From: Flavobacterium selenitireducens | GTDB taxonomy: Bacteria > Bacteroidota > Bacteroidia > Flavobacteriales > Flavobacteriaceae | DNA length: 64,000 nt | Reading direction: 5' to 3' | NCBI RefSeq assembly: GCF_014748335.1 | Contig: NZ_JAAVIY010000001.1 | Span: 558,001-622,000, forward strand | Part shown: piece after piece, positions 37,542-45,647 of the stretch | Numbering within the stretch: position 1 is the stretch's first letter | How the letters are laid out: each line of letters starts with the position of its first letter | Program-made: the position numbers and the translations under genes | Notes under the pieces: generated by a model | What the model saw: the letters and a program-made list of their open reading frames with translations, nothing else | Told to the model about the DNA's origin: nothing | Database searches by the model: none

Positions 37542-38315
37542 ATGAAATCGAAGACGTTTGCCTCTTTTTTGTTGCTTTTTGCGAGTCTCTCTATCAAAGC
37601 ACAATTGAAACCGATCGCTTATTCGGACGGCTCCCAGAAACTCAATGGCGTGTTTGTAGCTTCGGGAGAAACTTCGGCTGCCAAACCGGGCATATTGATA
37701 CTTTCGGCCTGGATGGGCATTCAGGATCATGAAAAACAAGTGGCTGCCGAACTGTCCAAAATGGGCTATCATGTATTTATCGCCGATATTTTTGGCGAAG
37801 GCAATTATCCTAAGAATCCTTCGGAAGCGGGCAAACAAGCCGGGCATTACAAAAACAATCCCAAAGACTACCAAAGACGTATCCAACTCGCGCTTGACCA
37901 ATTGGTCAAAGCAGGAGCGAATCCGGACAATATCGTGGCCATCGGTTACTGTTTTGGAGGGACGGGCGTTCTCGAAATGGCGCGTTCGAACATGAAAGTC
38001 AAAGGCGTAGCTTCGTTTCACGGCGGTTTAGGCAAAGACAAATCGCGTCCGAACGGGGCAATTTCGGCCAAAGTCCTGATTCTTCATGGAGCGGACGACA
38101 ATTTTGTCCCCAAAAACGAAATCGAGGCGTTCCAACAGGAAATGCGTGACGGTAAAGCCGACTGGCAAATGAATTATTATGCGGATGCTGTCCACGCCTT
38201 CACCGAAAAATCGGCGGGCAGCGACAAATCGAAAGGTGTCGCTTACAATGAAAAAGCAGACAAGCGCTCTTGGGAAGCGTTGAAAGTCATGCTCGATGAA
38301 ACGCTAAAGAAATAA
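37542..38315 (+). CDS. Exported dienelactone hydrolase family protein
   Basis: This 257-residue alpha/beta hydrolase has a signal peptide (LLLFASLSIKAQ). The nucleophile is Cys137 in GYCFGGTG, and the acid and base lie in ILHGADDNFVP and YADAVHAF. This is the dienelactone hydrolase catalytic set. Periplasmic members hydrolyse assorted esters; a real dienelactone pathway is not seen nearby. A clean terminator follows. Confidence 0.88.
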   Translation: MKSKTFASFLLLFASLSIKAQLKPIAYSDGSQKLNGVFVASGETSAAKPGILILSAWMGIQDHEKQVAAELSKMGYHVFIADIFGEGNYPKNPSEAGKQAGHYKNNPKDYQRRIQLALDQLVKAGANPDNIVAIGYCFGGTGVLEMARSNMKVKGVASFHGGLGKDKSRPNGAISAKVLILHGADDNFVPKNEIEAFQQEMRDGKADWQMNYYADAVHAFTEKSAGSDKSKGVAYNEKADKRSWEALKVMLDETLKK

Positions 38316-38336
38316 GTTTCAGATAAATATATTCGT

Positions 38337-38369
38337 AAAATCGGGATGGGAAACTGTCCCGATTTTTTT
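38337..38369 (+). terminator. Intrinsic terminator after dienelactone hydrolase
   Basis: AAAATCGGGA and TCCCGATTTT with a ten-base loop, followed by more T residues. Confidence 0.85.
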
Positions 38370-38410
38370 GTTGATCGCAGCCATCATTCTCCAACCCGAA
38401 CCGGATGCGC

Positions 38411-38562
38411 TAATCGACTAATTCGCTAATTGACTAATTCGCTAATTGACTAATTGACTCATTCGCTAATTGACTAATTCGCTAATTCGCTAATTGACTC
38501 ATTCGCTAATTGACTAATTGACTCATTCGCTAATTCGCTAATTGACTAATTCGCTAATTGAC
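38411..38562 (+). repeat. Tandem array of 19 octamers (TAATTCGC / TAATTGAC)
   Basis: Nineteen contiguous 8-base units: mostly TAATTGAC and TAATTCGC, with three TCATTCGC and one TAATCGAC. The two main variants are mixed irregularly. The array ends 10 bases before a perfect -7 box and 35 bases before the DUF3667 ATG. A degenerate relative lies at 41500-41698. Such short AT-rich arrays vary in copy number by slippage. Confidence 0.95.
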
Positions 38563-38572
38563 CAATAAATAC

Positions 38573-38580
38573 TATTTTTG
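38573..38580 (+). promoter_or_regulatory. -7 promoter element TATTTTTG
   Basis: Exact TAnnTTTG match 17 bases before the DUF3667 ATG. The -33 position falls inside the octamer array. Confidence 0.6.
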
Positions 38581-38597
38581 GGCAAACCAACCAAAAC

Positions 38598-39740
38598 ATG
38601 TCCGGACACAGCCCGCTTCGCCAAGATAAAACCTGTCTCAACTGTCGTCACGTAGTCGAAAGACGCTATTGCCCAAACTGCGGACAGGAAAATACAGATT
38701 CGCGAAAGACATTCCATCACCTGTTCATCCACTTTTTTGAAGACCTGACGCATTATGAGAATGCGTTCTGGAAAACGATACGCCACTTGCTTTTCAAGCC
38801 CGGCCGGCTTACAGCCGAATATCTCTCGGGAAAACGCCTGTCGTATCTCGCGCCGGTTCGCTTGTACATTTTCATCAGCTTCGTGACCTTTTTTGTAATC
38901 AGTCTGATGCCATCGGATAACGAAAACGAAAGCCATGACACCAAGGGCGATAAAGACGCTAAAAGCGAACAAGAACTGCTGAGCCTGAAATTTCCGGAAA
39001 ACGATACCGTCCCGCCGAAACCTACTGTTCCGGGAAAATTGACACGTGTCAACGGAGAACTGGTTTTCGTCGAGGATACCGCGACCGCGACTCCGGAACT
39101 GTCACCCGAACAGCTCAAACTTGGCGCAATTTCCATGAACGTCAAGGATAACGACGTCGAAAAGCCTCGTAAAGTGAAAGGTTTCGGGTCATTTTCTACG
39201 GTTCGCGAGCTCGACTCGATACAAAACACGCGACCGGAGGGACAAAAGTTGTCCTGGTTCGGATATCGCCTCGAAAAAGTCCTCGTCATGGTGCGCGAAC
39301 GATCCAACGAAGAAGACTATATGAACGATCTGGGGCAGGAAGTAGTTCACAACATCCCGAAAGCGCTTTTCCTTTACATGCCGATTTTCGCGTTTTGGTT
39401 GTGGCTTTTCCACGGCAAAAAACGCTGGTATTACTTCGATCACGGCATTTTTACACTACATTATTTTTCGTTCATGTTACTCACCTTGTGTGTAATGATG
39501 ACCGTTACCGCTTGTGTGAGCCTTGCGAAATCCGATGTTTTGAACACTATCATGGTATTTGCCTGGATTTTCCTTTTCGGATGGTGGTTCTTTTATTTTT
39601 TCCGGTCGCACAGCCGTTTTTACGGGGAGTCCAAAGCGATTTCGCGCCTTAAGTCGCTGGCGCTGTATTTCATAAACATGTGGCTGATCAGCTTTTTTAC
39701 GCTCGGACTTTTCGCTTACACGATTTTGAACATGCATTGA
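38598..39740 (+). CDS. DUF3667 membrane protein with zinc ribbon
   Basis: 380 residues. The N-terminal double CxxC ribbon (CLNCRHVVERRYCPNCGQ) is followed by the DUF3667 signature (THYENAFWKTIRHLLFKPGR, then AEYLSGKRLSYLAPVRLY). One membrane helix sits there, with a long polar insert and further helices in the C-terminal third. The family is common in Bacteroidota with unknown function. A shorter paralogue is encoded at 56143. Transcription probably starts from the -7 box at 38573 beside the octamer array, so repeat-length changes might affect it. Confidence 0.87.
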   Translation: MSGHSPLRQDKTCLNCRHVVERRYCPNCGQENTDSRKTFHHLFIHFFEDLTHYENAFWKTIRHLLFKPGRLTAEYLSGKRLSYLAPVRLYIFISFVTFFVISLMPSDNENESHDTKGDKDAKSEQELLSLKFPENDTVPPKPTVPGKLTRVNGELVFVEDTATATPELSPEQLKLGAISMNVKDNDVEKPRKVKGFGSFSTVRELDSIQNTRPEGQKLSWFGYRLEKVLVMVRERSNEEDYMNDLGQEVVHNIPKALFLYMPIFAFWLWLFHGKKRWYYFDHGIFTLHYFSFMLLTLCVMMTVTACVSLAKSDVLNTIMVFAWIFLFGWWFFYFFRSHSRFYGESKAISRLKSLALYFINMWLISFFTLGLFAYTILNMH

Positions 39741-39793
39741 TTGTAACTTTCTTCAAAAAATCGTTACTTACTGAAGATTAACCAAAATAGCTT

Positions 39794-40813
39794 ATGAGAA
39801 AATACCTGATTTTAGGTGCAGCCTTGCTCGCTTTGTCCTGTAAGAGCACCAAAGGAGATTTGAATTCGGAAGCGACCGTGACCAAGTATATGAACACGAT
39901 CACGTCGGCCGAACTGAAAAAACACCTTACCATTATCGCATCCGACGAAATGGAAGGACGTGAGACAGGATCCGAAGGCCAGAAAAAAGCCGGGCGTTAC
40001 ATGATCGACCAGTACAAAGCCGATAAGATTTCGTTCCCGAAGGGCGCGTCCGATTACTACCAGAAAGTTCCGGCGGCCTTCCTCAATGCCAAACGCAACG
40101 AAGGACTTCCTGATTCCGAAAACATCTGGGCCTTTATCGAAGGTACCGAAAAGCCGGATGAAATCGTCGTGATTTCCGCTCATTACGACCATATCGGGAT
40201 GAAAAACGGACAAGTCTACAACGGAGCCGACGACGACGGATCGGGAACTGTCGCACTGATGGAAATTGCCCAGGCGTTCCAGAAAGCCAAAAAAGACGGA
40301 TATGGACCAAAGCGTTCCGTGTTGATCCTTCACGTTACCGGCGAGGAACACGGCTTGCACGGCTCGCGTTATTATTCCGAAAATCCACTTTTCCCGTTGG
40401 CCAAAACCGTAGCGGACGTCAATATCGACATGATCGGCAGACGCGATGAGCCTCACGCCAAATCCAACAATTACATCTACGTCATCGGTGCGGACAGGCT
40501 TTCAAGCGACCTTGACAAAATCGTGCGCGAGACCAACGAAAAGTTCGTCAAGCTCGACCTCGATTTCAAATTCAACGACCGCAACGACCCGAACCGTTTT
40601 TACAACCGTTCCGACCATTATAATTTCGCCAAACACGGCATACCGTCTGTCTTTTTCTTTAGCGGCGTGCACGAAGATTACCACAAGCCAGGAGACGAAG
40701 TCGAAAAGATCGAATGGGATGCGTTGCTAAAACGTTCCCAACTTGCCTTTGTGACAGCTTGGGAAATCGCCAACAGAACCGACAGGCTCGTTGTCGACAA
40801 GGACGGAAAATAA
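39794..40813 (+). CDS. M28 family zinc aminopeptidase, lipoprotein
   Basis: 339 residues with a lipoprotein leader (ALLALSC). M28 zinc ligands are visible in VISAHYDHIG, YNGADDDGSGTVALME, VTGEEHGLHGSRYYS (Glu-Glu pair), VNIDMIGRRDE and the late FFFSGVHEDYHKPGD. It should be an outer-membrane or periplasm-facing metallopeptidase that removes N-terminal residues. A typical terminator follows its stop. Confidence 0.93.
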   Translation: MRKYLILGAALLALSCKSTKGDLNSEATVTKYMNTITSAELKKHLTIIASDEMEGRETGSEGQKKAGRYMIDQYKADKISFPKGASDYYQKVPAAFLNAKRNEGLPDSENIWAFIEGTEKPDEIVVISAHYDHIGMKNGQVYNGADDDGSGTVALMEIAQAFQKAKKDGYGPKRSVLILHVTGEEHGLHGSRYYSENPLFPLAKTVADVNIDMIGRRDEPHAKSNNYIYVIGADRLSSDLDKIVRETNEKFVKLDLDFKFNDRNDPNRFYNRSDHYNFAKHGIPSVFFFSGVHEDYHKPGDEVEKIEWDALLKRSQLAFVTAWEIANRTDRLVVDKDGK

Positions 40814-40842
40814 CCTGGAGAAAAAAAGACGAATTTAAATAG

Positions 40843-40872
40843 AAAGCCCGGAACTGTTTCCGGGCTTTTTTT
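40843..40872 (+). terminator. Intrinsic terminator after M28 peptidase
   Basis: AAAGCCCGGAA, four-base loop, TTCCGGGCTTT, then further T residues. Confidence 0.9.
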
Positions 40873-40873
40873 G

Positions 40874-41070
40874 TGGCTTTTGAAACCTTGGGTGTTTAGC
40901 GACGTCAAAACATCTTCGTTTATGAGAGCATCGAGTACTGTTGCGATAGCTCTTGTGAAGCTACCATCAACATTTTCTAAACGATTTAAATTGTCCCAGA
41001 TAAAAAACCATTGCCCCAATAGAGAATCAAGACGGATTGTGTCGTGATGCGCTAAAGTTGCAATGGCTGA
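40874..41070 (-). pseudogene. Possible decayed coding fragment
   Basis: The minus strand reads about 65 codons without a stop (LGQWFFIWDNLNRLENVDGS, then FTRAIATVLDALINEDVLTS), which looks protein-like. But it has a stop just upstream, no start with a leader, and it runs into the terminator of the M28 gene. I do not recognise the family. It may be the tail of a lost gene; otherwise the 40874-41127 gap shows nothing. Confidence 0.3.
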
Positions 41071-41127
41071 TTAAGCGTTTATGCATGTTCTGTCGTAAGT
41101 TGCCGTGGTATCCGAACGGACGTTTAC

Positions 41128-41382
41128 CTAAAATTTCTCATTTTTGACGATTTGTACTTTCCCCGTCGGAACCGTATCGGTGGAATCCTGGGTAACGATC
41201 ACGTTAAGAATCTTGATTGGGATATCTGGAATTCCGTCCGAAGACGCTTTCATATCCTGTATCAGATTTTCAAAATCCTGTGGACTCAAAACCAGCGTAT
41301 CGCCGTGGTCGATCCTGTGGGTAATGATGTAATCGCGAATTCCCGCGACCGACATCTTGTGTAAAAAATTGAATTGTGACAT
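41128..41382 (-). CDS. Small conserved-looking hypothetical protein
   Basis: 84 residues (MSQFNFLHKMSVAGIRDYII, then VLSPQDFENLIQDMKASSDG). Balanced composition, no signal peptide or membrane helix, no recognised domain. Codon use resembles neighbours. The upstream side holds the degenerate octamer array (41500-41698). Function unknown. Confidence 0.6.
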   Translation of the reverse strand: MSQFNFLHKMSVAGIRDYIITHRIDHGDTLVLSPQDFENLIQDMKASSDGIPDIPIKILNVIVTQDSTDTVPTGKVQIVKNEKF

Positions 41383-41499
41383 AGTTAGGTTGTTTTACTT
41401 AAAGATAGCGATTGATCTGCTGAACGGGGAATCTTTTAGGCTTTAATTATGACCAAAACTTAATTGTCAGTTGATTATTTCGGTTACCGGTAACTAGTA

Positions 41500-41698
41500 A
41501 ACTCGCTAATTCTCTAACCCGCTATTTCACCAATTCGCTAATTTACCAATTCGCTGTTGTTAACACACTAGCCGCGAATTCGCTAATTCATCAATTCGCT
41601 AATTCGCTAATTTGCTAATTCGCTAATTCACCAATTCACTGTTTTTAATACACTAGCCGCGAATTCGCTAATTCGCTAATTAACTAATTCGCTAATTA
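41500..41698. repeat. Degenerate octamer repeat region
   Basis: Many copies of CTAATTCG / CCAATTCG-like octamers. They include two longer direct repeats, CACTAGCCGCGAATTCGCTA near 41567 and 41651. It is an eroded relative of the array at 38411-38562. The stop codon of the following minus-strand gene (TAA, 41698-41696) is made of repeat sequence. Confidence 0.8.
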
Positions 41699-42175
41699 AA
41701 ACCGCTTCTTATACTCCGCCAGCAACCAGTCCGAAAAAAACAAGGAATTGTAGGCATCGCGGTTTTTTTCGTCATTTTTTTCAAATGCGCTCAGCTTTTC
41801 CCGATACTTGACAAGTTGGTCGGGCGTGAGCATTTTACGGTAATCGTCTTCCTGTCTTATCAGCGTTTTGATGAAAAGATTGGTGTCTTTCTCGTTTTCA
41901 CTGACGATCATCGTGTTGTAGATCGGCAGCAGTTCGCGGTATTGGTCGATGAAAAGCTGCTTGAATTTCGGGTTTTGCGCTTCCGAATAGTTTACGATCT
42001 GATAGGTCACTTTGCCTTTTGTCTGCCAGAAAGCTTCCTCCCCTTTTTCCGCTTTGTGTACGAATTGTTGCATCATCATGACCTTCGTCTCGATCGATTT
42101 GGAAATTCGGGCGTCGTTGTTCTGGGAAAAAACAACACTTGACATCAGCAGTGAAAGCAACAGCAACTTTTTCAT
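41696..42175 (-). CDS. Exported hypothetical protein
   Basis: 159 residues with a signal peptide (MKKLLLLSLLMSSVVFSQ). The body is mostly helical and charged, including KTLIRQEDDYRKMLTPDQLV. The repeated Lys/Glu/Asp pattern and TPDQLVKYRE resemble small periplasmic Spy-like or DUF-type helical proteins, but no family can be named. Its stop codon lies inside the octamer repeat region, so its last residues may derive from repeat invasion. Confidence 0.7.
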   Translation of the reverse strand: MKKLLLLSLLMSSVVFSQNNDARISKSIETKVMMMQQFVHKAEKGEEAFWQTKGKVTYQIVNYSEAQNPKFKQLFIDQYRELLPIYNTMIVSENEKDTNLFIKTLIRQEDDYRKMLTPDQLVKYREKLSAFEKNDEKNRDAYNSLFFSDWLLAEYKKRF

Positions 42176-42190
42176 GTCCGGGATTTTTTA

Positions 42191-42222
42191 CAAAAATAAA
42201 AAAAGCCCCGATAGTCGAGGCT
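42191..42222 (-). terminator. Intrinsic terminator for the gene at 42257-42907
   Basis: On the minus strand AGCCTCG, five-base loop, CGGGGCT (one wobble), then a T-run. Confidence 0.8.
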
Positions 42223-42256
42223 CTTAAATTTGGTTGTGTTGTTTTGTGGTTGTATT

Positions 42257-42907
42257 TTAGAATTCGTATCCGATCTTGAGCCCGAGGCGCGGCACCCATT
42301 CGTCCACATTTCGGTTGTCGATGTAGCCTTTTCCCTTAATCTCGAGTTTCCACATGATTCCGACAAATGGATCGACCGCAACCGGCCCGAGTTTTATTTT
42401 GTAGCCGGCTTCAGGACTGAAAAACGAGAAATACGAATAGGTTCCTTCATCACCGAAAATCCCGAAATCGTCGTCATACGAAATACGGCCATACGACAGG
42501 AAATTTCCCAAATAAGGTCCGCTGTTCCTGCCCATGAAATAGGTGCGCTGGCCTAGCTCGACCACGAAACCTTCCCCTTCGAGATCATCGATACCTGGAA
42601 CGTTTACATCGTATTTCATCATACCGTAGGCCACGTTGACGACTTTCGACGAATAAAAGCTGAAACTCTTGGAGTCCATCGCTTTCGTCTTTTTGTTTCC
42701 AAGGAATTCCACGCTCAAACCAACCTGGTTCAACTCGGGAAAAGAACCAAATGCCGATACGGTCACATTCTTGTCATAAACGCTCGTTTCGCTTGCGGTA
42801 TGCGTCTTGCCGTCGTTGGTAGTAGTCGTGGTTGTGGTGGTCGTGGTTTGCGCGAACCCAGGACAAAATGCCAGGAAGGTCGCGAACATCAATACTTTTC
42901 TCATCAT
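42257..42907 (-). CDS. Probable small outer-membrane beta-barrel protein
   Basis: 216 residues. A signal peptide (MLMFATFLAFCPGFAQ-like) is followed by a run of ten threonines encoded by near-identical ACC/ACT codons. The body has alternating hydrophobic strands and ends VPRLGLKIGYEF, with a terminal Phe as in outer-membrane barrels. No specific family is recognised. The threonine run could vary by slippage. Confidence 0.65.
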   Translation of the reverse strand: MMRKVLMFATFLAFCPGFAQTTTTTTTTTTNDGKTHTASETSVYDKNVTVSAFGSFPELNQVGLSVEFLGNKKTKAMDSKSFSFYSSKVVNVAYGMMKYDVNVPGIDDLEGEGFVVELGQRTYFMGRNSGPYLGNFLSYGRISYDDDFGIFGDEGTYSYFSFFSPEAGYKIKLGPVAVDPFVGIMWKLEIKGKGYIDNRNVDEWVPRLGLKIGYEF

Positions 42908-43026
42908 TTTTGCTTTAGGTTACAGCGAATTTACGAACCTCCAACGTAGTGTACAAGCAATATGGAAATGATGTAGGGTTGACGATTTTAAGTGTAAACC
43001 GTCGGAAAGTCAAGGAATAGCTCCCA

Positions 43027-43061
43027 AACAAAAAAACGGCTTCGATTTCTCAAAGCCGTTT
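43027..43061 (-). terminator. Intrinsic terminator after tRNA-His
   Basis: On the minus strand AAACGGCTT, loop, AAGCCGTTT, then TTTTGTTTGG, 10 bases beyond the tRNA. Confidence 0.85.
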
Positions 43062-43070
43062 CAAATCTAA

Positions 43071-43146
43071 GGGTGAATGACGGGGGTCGAACCCGCGACC
43101 TTCGGTACCACAAACCGACGCTCTAACCAACTGAGCTACAATCACC
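43071..43146 (-). tRNA. tRNA-His (anticodon GTG)
   Basis: On the minus strand the sequence starts GGTGATTGTAGCTCAGTTGG, has anticodon stem-loop TCGGTTTGTGGTACCGA with anticodon GTG, and T-arm CGCGGGTTCGACCCCCG. The extra 5' G (G-1) opposite a C discriminator is the identity mark of tRNA-His. There is one acceptor-stem mismatch (T:T). CCA is not encoded. Confidence 0.95.
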
Positions 43147-43208
43147 ATGTTTTTGCGAGTGCAAAGATATACGAACTGCTGATATTTGCAAACAAAATCC
43201 GGATAAAA

Positions 43209-43925
43209 TTATATCAAATCTCCTAAACTGCTGACGCCCAAATAGCGTTCAACGGTAAAACCTTCGCCCATGTCGGTTCCGATGAGCCTTCCGAGATCCT
43301 GTGCACGATAGTCGAGGCTCTCCAAAAAGTTCTTTGTGGCGATCGGCGTCACGGGATCTTTACTGTCCGGATCGTAAAATTGGGACGCGTAAGCGAGGAT
43401 CGCCTCCACCCTTTTGGCATTGAAGCCGGTAATGTCCACGACAAAATCAGGCGTGATGTTCATCCATTGGATATAGTGATAGACAACTTTAGGACGCCAC
43501 TCTTCCTGTCGCTGCCCGTCGTATTCCGTTTCAATTTTTCTCAGTCCCGATAAAAAACACGCGTCCGAGACCAATTTGCTTCCCTTGCCATGATCGATGT
43601 GACGGTCTTCAATGGCGTTGCACAGCACAATTTCCGGCCGGTATTTGCGGACCATACGGATTACGGCAAGTTGGTGTTCTTCGTCGTTCACGAAAAAACC
43701 ATCGCGCATATTGAGGTTTTCGCGCACCGAGACGCCCAGCACTTTTGCCGCGTTGGCCGCTTCGATGTCGCGTATTTCCGCCGATCCGCGGGTTCCGAGT
43801 TCGCCCCGTGTCAAATCGACGATGCCGACTTTTTTTCCAAGCGAGATTTCCTTCGCTATCGTTCCGCCGCAGCCTAATTCTACGTCATCGGGATGGGAAC
43901 CGAATGCCAGTATGTCAAGTTTCAT
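43209..43925 (-). CDS. bshB1: Bacillithiol biosynthesis deacetylase BshB1
   Basis: The 238-residue LmbE/PIG-L-fold zinc deacetylase has AFGSHPDDVELGCGGT (zinc-binding His-x-Asp-Asp), IEDRHIDHGKG (third ligand His) and LTRGELGTRGS. It removes the acetyl group from GlcNAc-malate in bacillithiol synthesis. The start is the Met of MKLDILAFGSHPDD; the 63 in-frame codons upstream are not part of the family and would run into the gap. It follows the isochorismate synthase gene in the same direction. Confidence 0.93.
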   Translation of the reverse strand: MKLDILAFGSHPDDVELGCGGTIAKEISLGKKVGIVDLTRGELGTRGSAEIRDIEAANAAKVLGVSVRENLNMRDGFFVNDEEHQLAVIRMVRKYRPEIVLCNAIEDRHIDHGKGSKLVSDACFLSGLRKIETEYDGQRQEEWRPKVVYHYIQWMNITPDFVVDITGFNAKRVEAILAYASQFYDPDSKDPVTPIATKNFLESLDYRAQDLGRLIGTDMGEGFTVERYLGVSSLGDLI

Positions 43926-44001
43926 TTGTTGTGATATTGTTGGGTTGCTCATTTGTTCGATTAATGACTGTCGGATAATTTTTAGCCACTTGGCTTTGGC
44001 T

Positions 44002-45039
44002 TCACAGCACTTTTCGCATCGTAAGCGATTTGTTGACAGTTTCAAAAAACTCCTTTTCCGCGTCGCTGTCTTTGGTGATGCCGCAGCCCATGAACAACTG
44101 CGCCTTGCTCGCAACGACTTTCATGCAGCGCAGGTTGACATAAAGATCCGTTTTGCCGGAGCGGTTGAGCTCGCCAAGAAATCCTGCGTAATACTCGCGC
44201 TTGTAGCCTTCGTTGTCGAGGATGAATTTTCGGGCATCGGCTTTCGGCAATCCGCAAACGGCCGGCGTTGGATGCAGAGTCGAGATGACCTGTCCCAAAT
44301 CCTGGCTGTCGTTCAATTCTCCCTTGATGTCGGTGCGGATGTGCAACAGATTTCCCGCTTTCGCCGTGTAAGGCGCCGTCAATTCGATTTCGGATACGAT
44401 CGGTTCGAGGCTGTTCCAGATAAAATCCTTGACGAGCCGCTGCTCTTCTTTCTCCTTTTTTTGCCATTCGACCGTTTCCTCTCCCTCGAACTTTTGGGTG
44501 CCGGCAAGGGCCATCGTCTCAAAACTATTGCCGCTGGCTTTGAGCAACGTTTCCGGAGTGGCGGCCATCCAAATGTCGGTTTTGGGATGGAACCACAAGT
44601 ACACGAAAGCCGTCGGATAGGAAGCTGCCAATCTCCCAAACGTTCCGATCGCATCGAAATTTACGACGTCTACCGATTCGGTACGCGAGAGCACAACTTT
44701 TTCGAAAGTCCCGTTTGCGATCGCCTGTTTTCCTTTGCCCACCAATTGCTCGAACTTTAGTTTGGCGTTGGTATCGATTTGAAGCGATGGCGCGGGCAAC
44801 GCTGGGAATTGAGGTTGGAACGCTTCTGTCTGGGAATCGGAATCGGAATCTGGCAAAATCCAGGATTCATCGCCCGAAAAAGGCGCGAAAACAAATCCCG
44901 AATCGCTCCATTTATTGCATCCGTGCGAAATCTTGCCTCGTTGGAAGATCCCGGTTGCCTGTTGCTCTCCAGGCTTTCTGAAAAGGACAAAAGGTTTTCC
45001 ATCCGCAAGCCAAAGTTGTGCTTTTTGTAAAAGTTCCAT
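44002..45039 (-). CDS. menF: Isochorismate synthase (chorismate-binding enzyme)
   Basis: About 345 residues in the chorismate-binding fold: KVVLSRTESVDV, AATPETLLKASG, MALAGTQ, VISTLHPTPAVCGLPK (hallmark), GELNRSGKTDLYVNLRCM and FMGCGITKDSD near the end. It converts chorismate to isochorismate for menaquinone, or for a siderophore if one exists; no siderophore genes are nearby. The start at 45039 (MELLQKAQ) overlaps the stop of the thioesterase gene (TGATG), implying coupled translation. The hotdog thioesterase may act as the DHNA-CoA hydrolase in the same pathway. Confidence 0.9.
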   Translation of the reverse strand: MELLQKAQLWLADGKPFVLFRKPGEQQATGIFQRGKISHGCNKWSDSGFVFAPFSGDESWILPDSDSDSQTEAFQPQFPALPAPSLQIDTNAKLKFEQLVGKGKQAIANGTFEKVVLSRTESVDVVNFDAIGTFGRLAASYPTAFVYLWFHPKTDIWMAATPETLLKASGNSFETMALAGTQKFEGEETVEWQKKEKEEQRLVKDFIWNSLEPIVSEIELTAPYTAKAGNLLHIRTDIKGELNDSQDLGQVISTLHPTPAVCGLPKADARKFILDNEGYKREYYAGFLGELNRSGKTDLYVNLRCMKVVASKAQLFMGCGITKDSDAEKEFFETVNKSLTMRKVL

Positions 45040-45464
45040 CAGCGTTTTCTTGGTAAGACCATGTTCGTAAGTTTGCAAAGCGAAATGAGGTTGTCGTTTT
45101 CGTCAGTAACCCGGATTTCCCAAAGATGGATAGTCCCGCCTTTGTGGATGATGCGCGCCGTACCGAAAACCGTCCCGTTGCGTTTGGCCTTGACGTGGTT
45201 GGCCGATATCTCGATGCCGCGCACTTCCCGTTCTTCAGGATCGACGAGCATCAGCGAAGCCGCACTGCCGACGGATTCCGCCAGAGCGACGGTGGCTCCG
45301 CCATGCAACAATCCCATCGGTTGGTGAACCTTTGGCGTAACGGGCATTTTAGCTTGGAGAAAATCCGGCCCGGCATCGATGAATTCCATTTCGAGCGTGG
45401 CCATGAGCGTATTTTCTTTCGAAAAATCGTTGCAGAACGCAAGCACTTTTTCTTTGTCGAACAT
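45039..45464 (-). CDS. PaaI-type hotdog thioesterase
   Basis: About 141 residues. Hotdog-fold text: MPVTPKVHQPMGLLHGGATV, ALAESVGSAASL, GIEISANHVKAKRNGTVFG and then IHLWEIRVTDENDNLI. The likely start is MFDKEKVLAF, nine codons after a first Met that lacks family support. Coupled to menF by an overlapping TGATG, it probably hydrolyses 1,4-dihydroxy-2-naphthoyl-CoA or a related acyl-CoA. That substrate is inferred from context. Confidence 0.85.
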   Translation of the reverse strand: MFDKEKVLAFCNDFSKENTLMATLEMEFIDAGPDFLQAKMPVTPKVHQPMGLLHGGATVALAESVGSAASLMLVDPEEREVRGIEISANHVKAKRNGTVFGTARIIHKGGTIHLWEIRVTDENDNLISLCKLTNMVLPRKR

Positions 45465-45543
45465 AAGGAAGTATTTTGCGTAAAAATACAAAAGGGAGTT
45501 GGTTGTTTAACGTTTCAGGTTCAAAGTTTGCCGATTTCATCCA

Positions 45544-45601
45544 ACCTTAAACTTTAAACTTTAAACCATAAACTTTAAACTTTGAACATTAAACTATAAA
45601 C
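45544..45601 (+). repeat. Heptamer repeat (TTTAAAC type), second locus
   Basis: Imperfect tandem copies of AACTTTA / AACCATA / AACATTA heptamers, related to the array at 4683-4750. It ends about 46 bases before the lipoprotein start. A near-consensus -7 box, TACTTTTA, comes just after it. Confidence 0.8.
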
Positions 45602-45647
45602 GCATACTTTTACGTCCATAATGCCGTTCCAACGTAAACCTTTACCA

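Noticed and set aside
38411..38562. Octamer array considered as a CRISPR
   Set aside because: Units are 8 bases with no spacers and no cas genes nearby; it is a simple tandem repeat.
43926..44114. An N-terminal extension of BshB1 by 63 codons
   Set aside because: The family starts at MKLDILAFGSHPDD; the extension reads as out-of-frame menF-side DNA with arginine-rich text.
43612..44760. A 382-codon plus-strand frame across bshB1 and menF
   Set aside because: It spans two genes on the opposite strand with strong motifs and contains no recognisable domain.
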